A stretch of 18,340 nucleotides of DNA from Choanephora cucurbitarum (Eukaryota > Mucoromycota > Mucoromycetes > Mucorales > Choanephoraceae): contig JAIWNI010000238.1 in assembly GCA_025331435.1 (NCBI GenBank), forward strand, positions 1 to 18,340, read 5' to 3'. The notes beneath the pieces were generated by a model. The model was not told where the DNA came from. It saw nothing but the letters and a program-made list of their open reading frames with translations, and did no database searches. Below are positions 8,781 through 17,543 of the stretch, piece after piece. Position numbers and translations under genes: made by a program. Each line of letters starts with the position of its first letter. Within the stretch, counting starts at the first letter, position 1.

Positions 8781-9533
8781 TTAATCGATAACAATAACAG
8801 CTGTTTCTTTTTCTTCTAAGGATTTCGGTTGCTTGTGGAATTGCTTCCAACGATTCCAATAGTTATCAAAATTGCCACGAAGCGATTCATGCGCATCGAT
8901 ATACACTCTAGAAGGAGCCGGAAATCTTTGGCATGAGTTGGAGAACTTGATAGAACCCCAGTGGCAACCGTTGATGTTTTGGATGTGGATTGGAAGCGGT
9001 TTCTTATCAAGCTTTGCTGGCAAGATCACCGGGAAATACGAAGCAGGTTGATCAATCGCTACTTCCGGTACATCAACAACAGGGGGATAGTAGCAAACTG
9101 GTCTTCCGTAAGCATCAGCCAAAATTTGCATACAATCCAAACTATCAAACCAGAATCTTGGTTGAGCAACTTTTGCTTTTGTATGGGATGGTTCACCTCT
9201 TAATTCCGAGCTATTGTTTTGCTGATCAATGCCACAAATGATAGTCATTTTTACATCTTTCATTATCATTCCCAACGAACTACTATAGAAGTCCGCGTAT
9301 GTCATATCATCATTGAACTTCTTTCCCAAGACATTCAGCATTGCTTCTTTAACCTGAATGAACTTATCCTCGTCGCCATAAATAGCATGAGCTGCAGATC
9401 TAAACCCACAAAATCCATCGCCTTTGGGATCATGGGTTTCTACAACATCAAGTTTATCTATGCTCTCATGAACAAGAAAATCTAACCTACTGTGTTGGTA
9501 CCTTTTTCTTTCAGTGGTTGCCCTCTTTTAGGA
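8781..9533 (-). CDS. OTU-like cysteine protease domain of the MULE protein
   Basis: The frame opens near 9533, inside the end of the transposase frame, and stops at 8781. The ATG-initiated part (9341 on) misses the catalytic region, so an ATG start there is unlikely to be real. The sequence just upstream reads HDPKGDGFCGFRSAAHAIYG, the OTU Asp-x-x-x-Cys signature, and the C-terminal INGCHWGSIKF supplies the conserved His. Between them, FWFDSLDCMQILADAYGRPV resembles the segment before the His in OTU domains attached to MULE and Gypsy proteins. It lies one base out of frame with the transposase, with an overlap of about 50 bp in which a single slip or indel would join them. Whether it is a cleavage domain of the transposase or a deubiquitinase-like activity is unknown. 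Confidence 0.8.
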
Positions 9534-11719
9534 ATGTACAAATCATATACGAAATCTCCATGACAAACAGGCTTTCTCTTTTTGGACTTTTCCTTTCTAT
9601 CTTCTTTCTTTTTTTCTTCTTCTTCTTCTTCATCTTCTTTTTCTTTTCTTCTTTTTTTCTTCTTTCTTTTCTTCTTTCTTTTCTTCTTTCTTTTCTTCTT
9701 TCTTTTCTTCTTTCTTTTCTTCTTCTTTTCTTCTTCGTCTTCTTCTTTCTTTTCTTCTCCGTCTTCTTGCTTTTTCTTCAGATCAATTTTACTGTACTGC
9801 TTTCTAAAACTAGCATTGGCAAAGTCTTTGGGAAGCGAAGATAGTCTTTGAGATTTTGGTGGTCTTCCCGGCTTTCTTACTTCACTTGCTTCTGGTAATT
9901 GCAAAGGAGGGATGCCTCCAGATTCCAACTTGGTTCTAGAGCTACCATCAACAAAGGAATTGTTATCTGTATGCAGAAGATCGTCAAGTACATATGTTAA
10001 ACGAGACGTTTCAACTACATCTCCTTCTGCTACACGGAATGCTTCATCAAGTGCAAGCAAATATTTAACCCATGGCTTTGTGAAGCTCTTCAATGGTTTA
10101 TGAGCATATTCATCAGCTTTAGATATCCACCAACGTTGAGGTACATCAATCAACTCGATTCTGCTTTGCTTTAATCTGTCCATTTGATGACAGCATAGCA
10201 GCCCATACACAACTCGATTTTTACAAACACATTCCGAGTATTGTGCAGGGATTACTGGCCGTTCTTTGTAAAGTTCTTCTCGAAGCTTATAAAGAGCGAA
10301 ATGACCAACTTTTCCACGGAGATGGTTCAATTGATCATCACCACTTATGAGAATGTCGCAGCTAGTCTTTTCTTTCAGCTCTTGCTCATTGAAATTGCGA
10401 TCAAAGCGTCTCAAGTAATCGCTGATTTTTTCAAAGGCGATGCAAAGCTGTTGTGCTGAGTTCATGCCATTCTTCATTGCTCCATGGCCACTTTCTGCTC
10501 TTTGAGAAGTAGTACAGCCCATGTTCCTTACTTTTGATGTGTAGTTGGCTGCCCACTGATGTAGGCAAAGCTTCCACTCGGTTTCATAATATTCCTTGAA
10601 CTTGATTCTCTCATCTTTTGAGACGAAACAATTGTCGTCGTAAAGAATTTCATTGATTAGATTACTGTACTTTGAAAATTCGGTGAAGCTTGGCAAATCA
10701 ATCAAAGCTTTGACGTACGACTTGAAATCATCTATGGTCTTGCTGTTCTTGAATGTCTTCTTATTACAATGGTCATCAAGATTGTTTAACATATGCCATG
10801 TACAAAGAAGCTTTTTGTTTTCAGAAAAGTGTCTGCTTAATGAATTTCTTAAAGCTGTGCACTTATCAGTAATAAACACAGTTTCTGACGAAATGCCTCC
10901 TAGTAATTGATTCAGCTTTAAAAGAACCCAGTTGTAAGTGGACTCTTGCTCGTTTGAGACCCAGGCAAACGCTACAGGAAAGCTTTTTAAAGCATTTCTT
11001 CCAATGTTGCTTACACCATACACACCAATCAAAGGCATTCCAAGATTGTTTGTTTTGTATGTGGCATCGATTACCATTACTTCAGGGAATTGCTTTGTTC
11101 TTTCAATCATTTTACTATTGGCGAAGAGAATCGACTTCAGGAAACCTGCTTCATTAAAGTCGTAGAATACAGTAAACCCGTCACTTTGCATTCGATTGAT
11201 CAAATCTGTTGCTTCATTACTAGACGCTTTAAACGAGGATTGGTGACTTTGTCTCTTATAGTCTTGCTTCATGTTTTTGATGTCAATTGCAGTTAGCTTG
11301 TTATAGCTGCCATCTCTACTAATGGATTCTTGAATTTTGCGAGGTGCCAAGTCTAACTCAAGACCGAAACTGACTTTCTTCATCTCGCTTGGCTCAAGGT
11401 TATTCTTACGTCCTTTTGGTACAGACAACATTTCAAGTATGTCAAGAGAATGGTTATGGCACAGTTCACGTTCATCGTGAGGCTCAATAAGATTAAGAGT
11501 GCCTTTGCTTTTGACTTTAGAGAATCTAATGGTAAAAGGACAGTTTGTCTTTACACTCATTTTAGCTCGTTGCTTATTAACGTCTTCAATGCGCTTGTAG
11601 TCTTCTCTATGTTTGCCACTTTTCACGCATTGATAAACTAGTCTTTTTGCGTCGGATCTTGTAATAGAAACTGCAAAATTGTTTCTAGTTGCATACTCTT
11701 TAATAAGAGTATTAAGAGA
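9482..11719 (-). CDS. MULE transposase, main part (FAR1-DDE-SWIM)
   Basis: This is the catalytic part of a Mutator-superfamily transposase, which cuts and pastes TIR DNA. The open frame runs from the Helitron junction at 11719 (no ATG needed; SLNTLIKEYATRNNFAVSIT follows directly) to a TAG at 9482, 745 residues here. With the 23 N-terminal residues across the Helitron it is 768 aa. In that numbering a FAR1-type zinc region has Cys54, Cys83, His111 and His113. The DDE catalytic residues are Asp241 (VMVIDATYKTN), Asp308 (VFITDKCTALRNS) followed by CTWH, and Glu432 (TSQRAES). A SWIM finger (CVCKNRVVYGLLCCH) sits near 520-534 and an AT-hook KPGRPPK near 640. A long Lys/Glu tract precedes the stop. 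No frame break occurs in 2.2 kb. Confidence 0.93.
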   Translation of the reverse strand, partial: SLNTLIKEYATRNNFAVSITRSDAKRLVYQCVKSGKHREDYKRIEDVNKQRAKMSVKTNCPFTIRFSKVKSKGTLNLIEPHDERELCHNHSLDILEMLSVPKGRKNNLEPSEMKKVSFGLELDLAPRKIQESISRDGSYNKLTAIDIKNMKQDYKRQSHQSSFKASSNEATDLINRMQSDGFTVFYDFNEAGFLKSILFANSKMIERTKQFPEVMVIDATYKTNNLGMPLIGVYGVSNIGRNALKSFPVAFAWVSNEQESTYNWVLLKLNQLLGGISSETVFITDKCTALRNSLSRHFSENKKLLCTWHMLNNLDDHCNKKTFKNSKTIDDFKSYVKALIDLPSFTEFSKYSNLINEILYDDNCFVSKDERIKFKEYYETEWKLCLHQWAANYTSKVRNMGCTTSQRAESGHGAMKNGMNSAQQLCIAFEKISDYLRRFDRNFNEQELKEKTSCDILISGDDQLNHLRGKVGHFALYKLREELYKERPVIPAQYSECVCKNRVVYGLLCCHQMDRLKQSRIELIDVPQRWWISKADEYAHKPLKSFTKPWVKYLLALDEAFRVAEGDVVETSRLTYVLDDLLHTDNNSFVDGSSRTKLESGGIPPLQLPEASEVRKPGRPPKSQRLSSLPKDFANASFRKQYSKIDLKKKQEDGEEKKEEDEEEKKKKRKKKRKKKRKKKRKKKRKKKKRRKEKEDEEEEEEKKKEDRKEKSKKRKPVCHGDFVYDLYIPKRGQPLKEKGTNTVG
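9606..9775 (-). repeat. Purine-rich tract coding Lys/Glu-rich segment
   Basis: The minus strand is nearly pure A/G with a repeating AAAGAAGAAAAG-like unit. It encodes alternating Glu- and Lys/Arg-rich runs in the MULE protein between the AT-hook and the OTU domain. Slippage in this tract would change length freely; its length here is not a multiple-frame problem because the frame stays open. A similar purine repeat lies at 17-210, but there is no sign that it is coding. Confidence 0.8.
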
Positions 11720-11723
11720 CTAG

Positions 11724-11790
11724 CCGACCTACTCGCTTCGCTCGCTTTACGGCCGTCGTCGCCTGCGGTCTCGATCCTGGCAACCCACAA
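11724..11790 (-). other. GC-rich 3' subterminal region of the Helitron
   Basis: On the minus strand this reads GACCGCAGGCGACGACGGCC followed by GCGAGCGAAGCGAG and ends GGTCGGCTAG. It is much more GC-rich than the surroundings. Helitron 3' ends normally carry a short hairpin 10-15 nt before CTRR that acts as the transposition terminator; this stretch occupies that position, but only a short imperfect stem (GGCCG/CGGCT) is visible. Confidence 0.5.
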
Positions 11791-11797
11791 CCCCCAT

Positions 11798-11889
11798 ACC
11801 CACACCCACCACCCACACCCACCACCCACACCCACCACCCTCACCCACCACCCTCACCCACCACCCTCACCCACCACCCTCACCCACCT
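11798..11889. repeat. 13-bp minisatellite, G-rich on the minus strand
   Basis: About seven tandem copies of a 13-bp unit ACCC(A/T)CACCCACC. The A variant dominates on the left and the T variant on the right, so two subtypes have expanded side by side. On the minus (Helitron coding) strand each unit has two GGG runs, so any two consecutive units fit the G-quadruplex pattern. It lies between the helicase stop codon and the Helitron 3' terminus. Confidence 0.85.
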
Positions 11890-11984
11890 ACACACCCCCC
11901 TCCCCCATCACCCAAACTTGTATGTAGAATAAATAGCATTTTAGCTATAAGTTTTTGTTTAAAAAGTAATAATAATAGTTTATT

Positions 11985-14900
11985 TTACAAAAGAAGTTCA
12001 GGAAGGATAATGTTGTCGGTAGTATTTTTGGAAGATGAATGTTGTTGATCAGAATTTGCTTCTGCTAATAAAACATGGATTCCTTGAAGATTAGTTGAGC
12101 GAGAGAAAGCAACATATAACTGGCCGTGTGTAAATAAAGGAGAACGAAGATCGATTCCTACATTTGTTAAGGATTGACCTTGGGACTTGTTAATAGTCAT
12201 AGCAAAGCTTAGTTTGATTGGAAACTGCTTTCTTGACAGAATAAATGGGTAGTCGTCTTCCAAAGTAGTAAGTGTAATTCTAGGAATAAACTCGATTTGT
12301 TCGTGACCATCATTTCGATCATTCATTACCACAGTTTCAAGGACATATTGGCCAATTCTCTTTACAATCAGTCGAGTACCATTGCATAGACCTCTTTGAG
12401 GATCTAAGTTTCTGAGTAACATTACAATGCAGCCTACCTTTAAGGTTAATTTGGCAGGTGGAAAGCCACCTGGGTTAAGCGTTTGTAAGTACTCAGTCGA
12501 AACTCTATAGACCTCGTTGTTACTGTTTTCTTCATCCGAATAATCAGCCTTATCAGCAGAGATCAGAGTAACAGGCTCTCCTGGCATCAAATTTAGCACC
12601 TTCTCGTTTATAGAATCGACAATGACGTTTTTGGAGGTAAGAATAGCAGATTTGTATAAAACGCTTGGATTGTCAAGTGCTTGTAAGAGACTTTCTTGAG
12701 AATAAACCTTAGCAATGAGCTCATCCAAAGAAAAGGTTTGAGATATATACTGCGGGATAGGTATTTTTGCATTTTGCATTGCGGTGTTGTAAGTCATCAA
12801 ATAAAGCCATTTCTTAAAATGGACATCATTGGATGAAGTACCTATTACACGCATGTTTGTATGGAGATGCAATACCTGTGTTCGACGCCAAATGTAAGAC
12901 TGCTTAATTGAGGCTCCTACAATAGAGGATCTAGTACCATTTTTGACTACTGGGGAGAATTTGAGCAAAATCACCGCCCAGAACAGTAGGGATGCCACCA
13001 AAAAGCAGGTCGTTACTGCAAATATCTCTAAGAGTCCGATCAACAACTTCAAAGCATGACCTGTTTTGCATGGGAACTTCATCCCAAATAATCAGAGATG
13101 TTTGGCGAAGTAGGTCAGCCAGTTTGCTATTCTTTGGTATATTGCAGGTTGAAGATTCGTAAGCTTCAAGGGGATACTGAACCTAAAATGAGAGGTCCTG
13201 CCTCCAGTCAAAAGTAGTGCTGCAATACCAGATGAAGCGACACACAAAACGATTTTTTTCTTGCTTCTTAGATAGTTACAAAGTGTATTGTAAACAAAAT
13301 CTTTCCGGTGCCAGCTGGTCCATGCAAAAAAAAGCAGATACCAGTCTCAGAATCAATTGTGTCAGTGTCATTTGATACATCAGAAGACTGCAACTTGTGT
13401 ACTATAGTATCGAAAGCTTGTTTTTGGTCTGGATTGAAGAGTGCATATTTGGAGTTATATGCTAATTCTTCGTCTAGAGAATTGTACGATAATTGCTCAT
13501 CAATGAGAGGGTTGCCAGTAAGAGCTCGATCAGAATTGAGACGACTCAAATTGCTTACCCAATCGTATTTGGGTGAAGGCAGATTAAAGCCCTAAGAGAT
13601 TTACTAAAGTCTTTCAACTTTTCTTCAATCAAATGCAGTCCATAATCCATTGAAGGACGCTCATCATAAAAGGCTTCTGGACGTGTCGACATGTACAGCA
13701 GAAAAGTGTCTGGAACTATTTGTTCCAACTTGTGAGATAGATCGTCGCAAATTGATTCTCGGAATTGAAGCCATAAAGACATTGGATCAATTAGCTGTCC
13801 AAAAACCAATGCAGTGACAAATAAATCACGCAGACTATGACCGGATGAGAAGAGATGAGCTTCCTCAAAGCATTTCGTCCATTCTTGATCATCCTCAATC
13901 AAATGCAGCTGGAGACAGGCTTGTTTGAAAGTTGTGCATTGAAATCCATTGATCGTTTTGAGATCATCAAAAGATTTAGATCCTGCAACGTTTACCAAAA
14001 GAAGTCTCAAGAAATATCTTTCTCCACATGTAGGACTACAAAAAGGTATTCTACCAATTGCAAATCCTTTCTTGCGTGGTACCCAACTTTTTAATCCTTG
14101 CTTCCAAACATAATGCTTAGGAAAGTCCTGGTACAAATGCTTTTCGCTAGTTGGATTACTTTCATAATACTTGAAATAAGCAATTAGCATGGAGCTACTA
14201 TTAGCTAAGATTTCTTGTATTTGAGGCGCAGACGCATCCTCGGGAAAGTACACAGGTTGCTCATTGGGAAGATGTAGGGCCAGAGTAGTAACAGTGGGAT
14301 CTTCTTCATGGACTTTGTATTCAAAGATACGACTGAATGCTTCTGTAGGGCCGATGTATCTTCCTTGAAGATGTTTTTCAATTTCATCTCTCGTATCACT
14401 TAGTTTTAGGGTGGTGCGATCGGAACCCTTGTATACATATTTGTTGATGTATTTAATCGCTGCAACACCTTGACAACATTCCACGTTTATGTGAGCCTTG
14501 TATTTTCTTGAAAGGTAAGGATTATAGGGTACAATCCAGCTATTATCAATATTTAAACGACCACTGCTATATCTCAAAGGATTAGGTATAGTGTATGAAG
14601 ATTGGGTAGTCGCTGATCGCTTATATGTTGGATAGCCATTTTCATTCACAATGGTTTCTTCAGAAAAGGCTTTGGGAAATCGCTTAGTACATTTCAGTTG
14701 ACCGCTGCTATCCATAGCCATACAGGGAGACTTTGGATTCAAATTGCCGCAAGGTCCATGTACCATATTTTTTGCGATAATTTCAAAAAGCTCAGGGTCG
14801 GATTCTTTGCATGGCAATTCAGCTGAGATAATTTGATCAATCTTTTCTGCAGTGTCTATGTTCTGTGAGTGATCCAAAAACAAAAGTAGATGTAGATGAG

Positions 14901-16563
14901 GGAGTCCTCGTTTTTGATACTCAATAGTTCGAACTAAGCCTTTGTAAGATCCGAATATTTGCTTAACCTTGAGATCTTTTAGCAAGGCTTTCACTTTTAA
15001 GTCAAAGACTCTTGCGACTAAATCAGGTCGATCTGAAGCGTTTTGTCCGGGGAGTAGCTCTCTTTGAATTTCTATCCATTTAGGATTGGCAGTAAAAGTG
15101 ATAAACAACGAAGGCTTGCCGAAATATCTAACAATTGCCATTGAATCTTGATACAGCTTGGCCATAAACCGGGGACCACCTGTATAGCTACTGGGCAGAA
15201 TAAAACGTCTTCCCAAAGAGGCAGGATCAACATCATCATTGATTAGAGCATCTTGAAGACCGTTGTAAAGATCGGCTCTAATATTGGATTGATGGTTTTT
15301 GATCCAGTCGAGCTTGTTTTGGTCACAAATAGCCCAAACATCCACCAAGTATTGCTGAAACAATCTTTTACTCAAAAAAAGAAGTGGATACTCATCTGCC
15401 CTTTGATGGAGTCTATAACGATAGTATACTCTTTGCGTTAACCGAGTTGATCCATCATTCAATCTTAAGCCCCAGTGCCAACCCAAATCACCATGAGGAA
15501 ATAAAAGAGTGTAATGTAAAGGCATATATAATGCATGGTTTTGAGAGATGTTTGTATGAGAATAAACGCCTTCACTATCTCGAAGGTAGATGCGAATATC
15601 TCTAAACCCTTCAGCATCGTGCTCATTTGGAATGATTCCCGCAACTTCATTAGAAGTGGGAAGATTCTCAGTGCGTCTATCGGATCCAGCTACTAACTCA
15701 ATTCTCATTGAAGGACAATTCGAATAAAAGGAGTTTCACTTTCACTAATTTCAGCATTCAAGAGAAGCTCATGTGCAGTCTTATACAATCTGACATGAGG
15801 ATTTTTTTCATGGATCATCAAAGACAATTCCCTGATAATCTCATTATCCAAATCATTGTTGTTTGCTGCTCTAATAGATGCTGCATATTGAGGATCGAAA
15901 ACATACAGTTGAGCATATCGAGCATTGTCGTTGTTGTCTGTCAAAAGAGGGCCTTGCATGTGGTACATTTGACCATGGATTTGAAAAGGCATGTTGGTCA
16001 AATTGGCATTGCTGATTTCGCATCTCAAATAAGTAAAAGCAAAGGCCGCATTGAATCTTCTCACATTTTCCCTGAAATGACGGCCCCGAGTGCTAGCTTC
16101 TTTGAACAAAGTCTTCAAAAAAGTGGGAGGTGACTGAAGAGGTTCCAGTTTCACTGCGCCAGCCTTACAACAGCTCATCCAAAATTTGTTTCGAGAAGTG
16201 CATTGAGTGGGTAGCTCAGCTTTCCCAGTGCTTAGCACCACAGTCGGCACATACCTTGTCCATTAGTCCAAGATCAAAAGGCTGAAGGCGGCTAAGCTCA
16301 GAAATAAAGCCTGCTGGAAGTTGAACAGATCGTCTACGACTGGGAGTCTGGGCGTTTTGACGTCTGCTTGCAGCTCTAATTCTTGCGCGTTCCTGAAATA
16401 AATAAAAGGGAAAAAGACCATAAATTAGAATATCTTATTTAATTGCAATAGGAAATAGGCAAGAATCTTACTCGGCATGAGTCGCAGGTTGCGAATCTAG
16501 AGTGAAGAAGGTAGTTCCACAGCATGAACAGGTCTTGGAAATAGCGTTTACTTGATTACTCAT
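11985..16563 (-). CDS. Helitron Rep-helicase transposase
   Basis: The gene encodes the enzyme that nicks, unwinds and transfers Helitron DNA. Exon 1 (16563-16472) has a CxxC zinc finger (TCSCC and TCDSC); a 79-nt intron (16471-16393) follows. Exon 2 holds a CADCGAKHW motif, the Helitron-like N-terminal domain ([14 protein letters not shown]) and the HUH Rep domain. In the 717-codon open stretch 15708-13555, [10 protein letters not shown] is at 202-211, the HUH motif HLHLLLFL starts at 271, and Tyr420/Tyr424 lie in [13 protein letters not shown]1-type helicase follows: Walker A GPAGTGK near 13310, Walker B IIWDEVPM near 13085, GGDFAQILP near 12955, NKSQGQSL and YVAFSRSTN near the end. Frame breaks occur near 16500, 16225, 15710, 13585, 13305, 13170 and 12953, several at C or T runs. 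All parts translate cleanly in one of the frames, so it is either recently damaged or affected by consensus errors. Confidence 0.92.
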
Positions 16564-16665
16564 ATTATGTTTAGAGAAAGGGAAGAAATAAATGGTTAAT
16601 CAATTAATAAAAGGTGGGTTTAATTTATTTGTAAGAGATAGTAAAATAGAAAAGAGCAGTCAGGG

Positions 16666-16673
16666 TCACGTGA
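16666..16673. promoter_or_regulatory. CACGTG palindrome of the full Helitron
   Basis: TCACGTGA sits 40 nt inside the Helitron 5' terminus and about 103 nt upstream of the Rep-helicase ATG. The diverged copy at 2313-2320 has it at the equivalent place. See that entry for the interpretation. Confidence 0.55.
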
Positions 16674-16713
16674 TAGTAACTTTTTATTCGATTTTTCAGT
16701 ATATTATAAGTGA

Positions 16714-16782
16714 TTCTTTATCGATGCTTCGAGGAAGTTCGGGAAGGGCCTTCAGGAACTTTTGTAAATTTTCACTTATCAT
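16714..16782 (-). CDS. MULE transposase N-terminal segment, cut off by the Helitron
   Basis: From ATG at 16782 the frame encodes 23 residues, MISENLQKFLKALPELPRSI then DKE, ending exactly at the Helitron 5' junction. The frame then continues at 11719 with SLNTLIKEYATRNNFAV. The count is 69 nt, an exact multiple of three, and it joins the long transposase frame in register. An in-frame TGA lies two codons upstream of this ATG, so it is the start. In the present arrangement the segment runs into Helitron sequence and soon meets a stop (TGA in TACTGA). Confidence 0.88.
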
Positions 16783-16824
16783 ATTTCAAGAAAGGCTAGA
16801 AACTATGGTTTGATGGTATGTTCT

Positions 16825-16978
16825 AAGGGTGGTTGGAATAAGGGTGGTTGTAAATAAGGTGGTGGTTGTAAATAAGGTGGTTGTAAATTAAGTGGCTGTA
16901 AACCAGATTATTTTAAACTCAGGGATCGGGTCAGTGGTTGTAAATAAGAATTTCGGTGGCGGTAAATAGGCTTTATTC
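16825..16978. repeat. MULE right terminal inverted repeat
   Basis: Read inward, this repeats the left TIR: ATTTACCGCCACCGAAA, ATTTACAACCACTGACCCG, ATCCCTGAGTTTAAAATAAT, then about five variants of CAACCACCTTATTTA. One unit carries an extra CCA, and several positions differ from the left array. It lies about 40 bp from the transposase ATG, so it probably also contains the MULE promoter. Confidence 0.9.
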
Positions 16979-16989
16979 AAACTTTAACA
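16979..16989. repeat. Target-site duplication, right copy
   Basis: AAACTTTAACA, identical to 8550-8560, directly follows the right end of the MULE. Confidence 0.85.
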
Positions 16990-17182
16990 CTACTTTAGGA
17001 TATTTACTGTCCAAAAAAAAGTAAGTAAGGATAGATGGATGACTCAGAGATAAACCCTTTGGATAATTTTATACATAAAAGTGTCGCAGCAGAGAAGTAT
17101 CATGGCTGTTGAATACTTTTTCACAAAGACACGCAAAGTATTTATAATTTGAGTGAACGCAAGATAGAACAGTTTGTTCTCT

Positions 17183-17371
17183 ATGGCAATGAATCTGCTT
17201 CATTTTCTAATACTAGCCATGGTATCAGCAGTTATAAGGGCTCAAGACAACCAAAATAGAAAAGAGCGCCAAATGTCTTATAATGTCCTTAACTTCTTGC
17301 GTCATACGTCGACCTCTGATGACTTTTATTCTTGCTTTGGCCATCTCAATATCTTGTTCCAGCTACCATAA
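17183..17371 (+). CDS. Small ORF with signal-peptide-like start (62 aa)
   Basis: The ORF begins MAMNLLHFLILAMVSAVIRA followed by QDNQ, a hydrophobic core then small residues and a polar start, which looks like a cleavable signal peptide. The remainder is polar and shows no recognised domain; a single Cys is present. A TATA-like TATTTATAATTTG lies about 40 nt upstream. With only 62 codons and no family match it may be chance or a first exon. Confidence 0.3.
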   Translation: MAMNLLHFLILAMVSAVIRAQDNQNRKERQMSYNVLNFLRHTSTSDDFYSCFGHLNILFQLP

Positions 17372-17543
17372 TTTTGTGAGAAAGTTGTTTACCAATATGA
17401 GTATTAGTGTAAATGGCCAGCAGAAAACAAAATAGAGTAACAAGGACTAAAACAGCGCGTCCAGATAAGCGAAATGAGAATGCTAAGAGTGTTCGCATCC
17501 CAAATTCCTTTTTATCAGTGCACCACGAATCTATGTACTTCAA
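17346..17543 (-). CDS. Small ORF with one membrane-spanning segment (65 aa)
   Basis: A minus-strand ORF with a hydrophobic stretch AVLVLVTLFCFLLAIY preceded by basic residues, resembling a type II signal anchor. It overlaps the end of the ORF at 17183-17371 by 26 bp. No domain follows, so it would have to be a first exon of a longer gene, for which I see no convincing continuation. Weak call. Confidence 0.2.
   Translation of the reverse strand: MKYIDSWCTDKKEFGMRTLLAFSFRLSGRAVLVLVTLFCFLLAIYTNTHIGKQLSHKIMVAGTRY

Larger units (their letters stand above)
11720..16713 (-). mobile_element. Full-length autonomous-type Helitron
   Basis: Helitrons transpose by rolling-circle replication and insert between A and T without duplication. 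Here the minus strand reads host GATAAAGA-A, then TCACTTATAATATACTG (5' end at 16713). At the other end it reads AGTAGGTCGGCTAG (3' end at 11720), then host T and CTCTTAATACTC. The termini fit the 5' TC and 3' CTRR rules. The host flanks rejoin as an unbroken MULE reading frame, and the 5' terminus matches that of the second copy at 2363. The element is 4994 bp and encodes one Rep-helicase gene. A GC-rich stretch precedes CTAG; a 4-5-bp stem (GGCCG with CGGCT) is possible, but I could not identify a strong canonical 3' hairpin by eye. Confidence 0.92.
8561..16978 (-). mobile_element. Mutator-like element (MULE) hosting a nested Helitron
   Basis: This 8418-bp interval is bounded by inverted repeats and an 11-bp direct duplication. 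Without the Helitron (11720-16713) the element is 3424 bp. It carries one gene on the minus strand: a MULE transposase starting in the right TIR-proximal region (ATG at 16782) and ending with an OTU protease domain near the left TIR. The left outer end reads GAATGGCTATTTACCGCC and the right end, read inward, GAATAAAGCCTATTTACC, so the outermost bases agree with a small indel. The direct duplication shows that the unit inserted as a MULE. The Helitron arrived later, because it splits MULE coding sequence. Confidence 0.9.

Noticed and set aside
9470..9535. Programmed -1 frameshift site between transposase and OTU domain
   Set aside because: No canonical X XXY YYZ heptamer is in register in the overlap, and single-base indels are common in this window, so a simple indel is the more economical reading. 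It stays possible.
9518..9851. Plus-strand Phe/Ser-rich ORFs opposite the Lys/Glu tract
   Set aside because: They are the reverse translation of the purine-rich coding tract of the MULE gene.
11798..11889. CCCACC-type repeat as an internal telomere remnant
   Set aside because: The 13-bp unit is not a CCCTAA-type telomere repeat, and it lies inside a Helitron with defined ends.
15705..15711. ATGA overlap suggesting two separate Helitron proteins
   Set aside because: Helitron Rep-helicases are single polypeptides, and the sequences either side continue the same conserved region, so a one-base frame break explains it better.
8570..16970. MULE ends placed at the CTATTTACC match instead of GAAT
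   Set aside because: With those ends the flanking 9-mers (ACAGAATGG and GCTTTATTC) do not match. Moving out to GAAT gives a clean 11-bp duplication on both sides and typical size for the superfamily.
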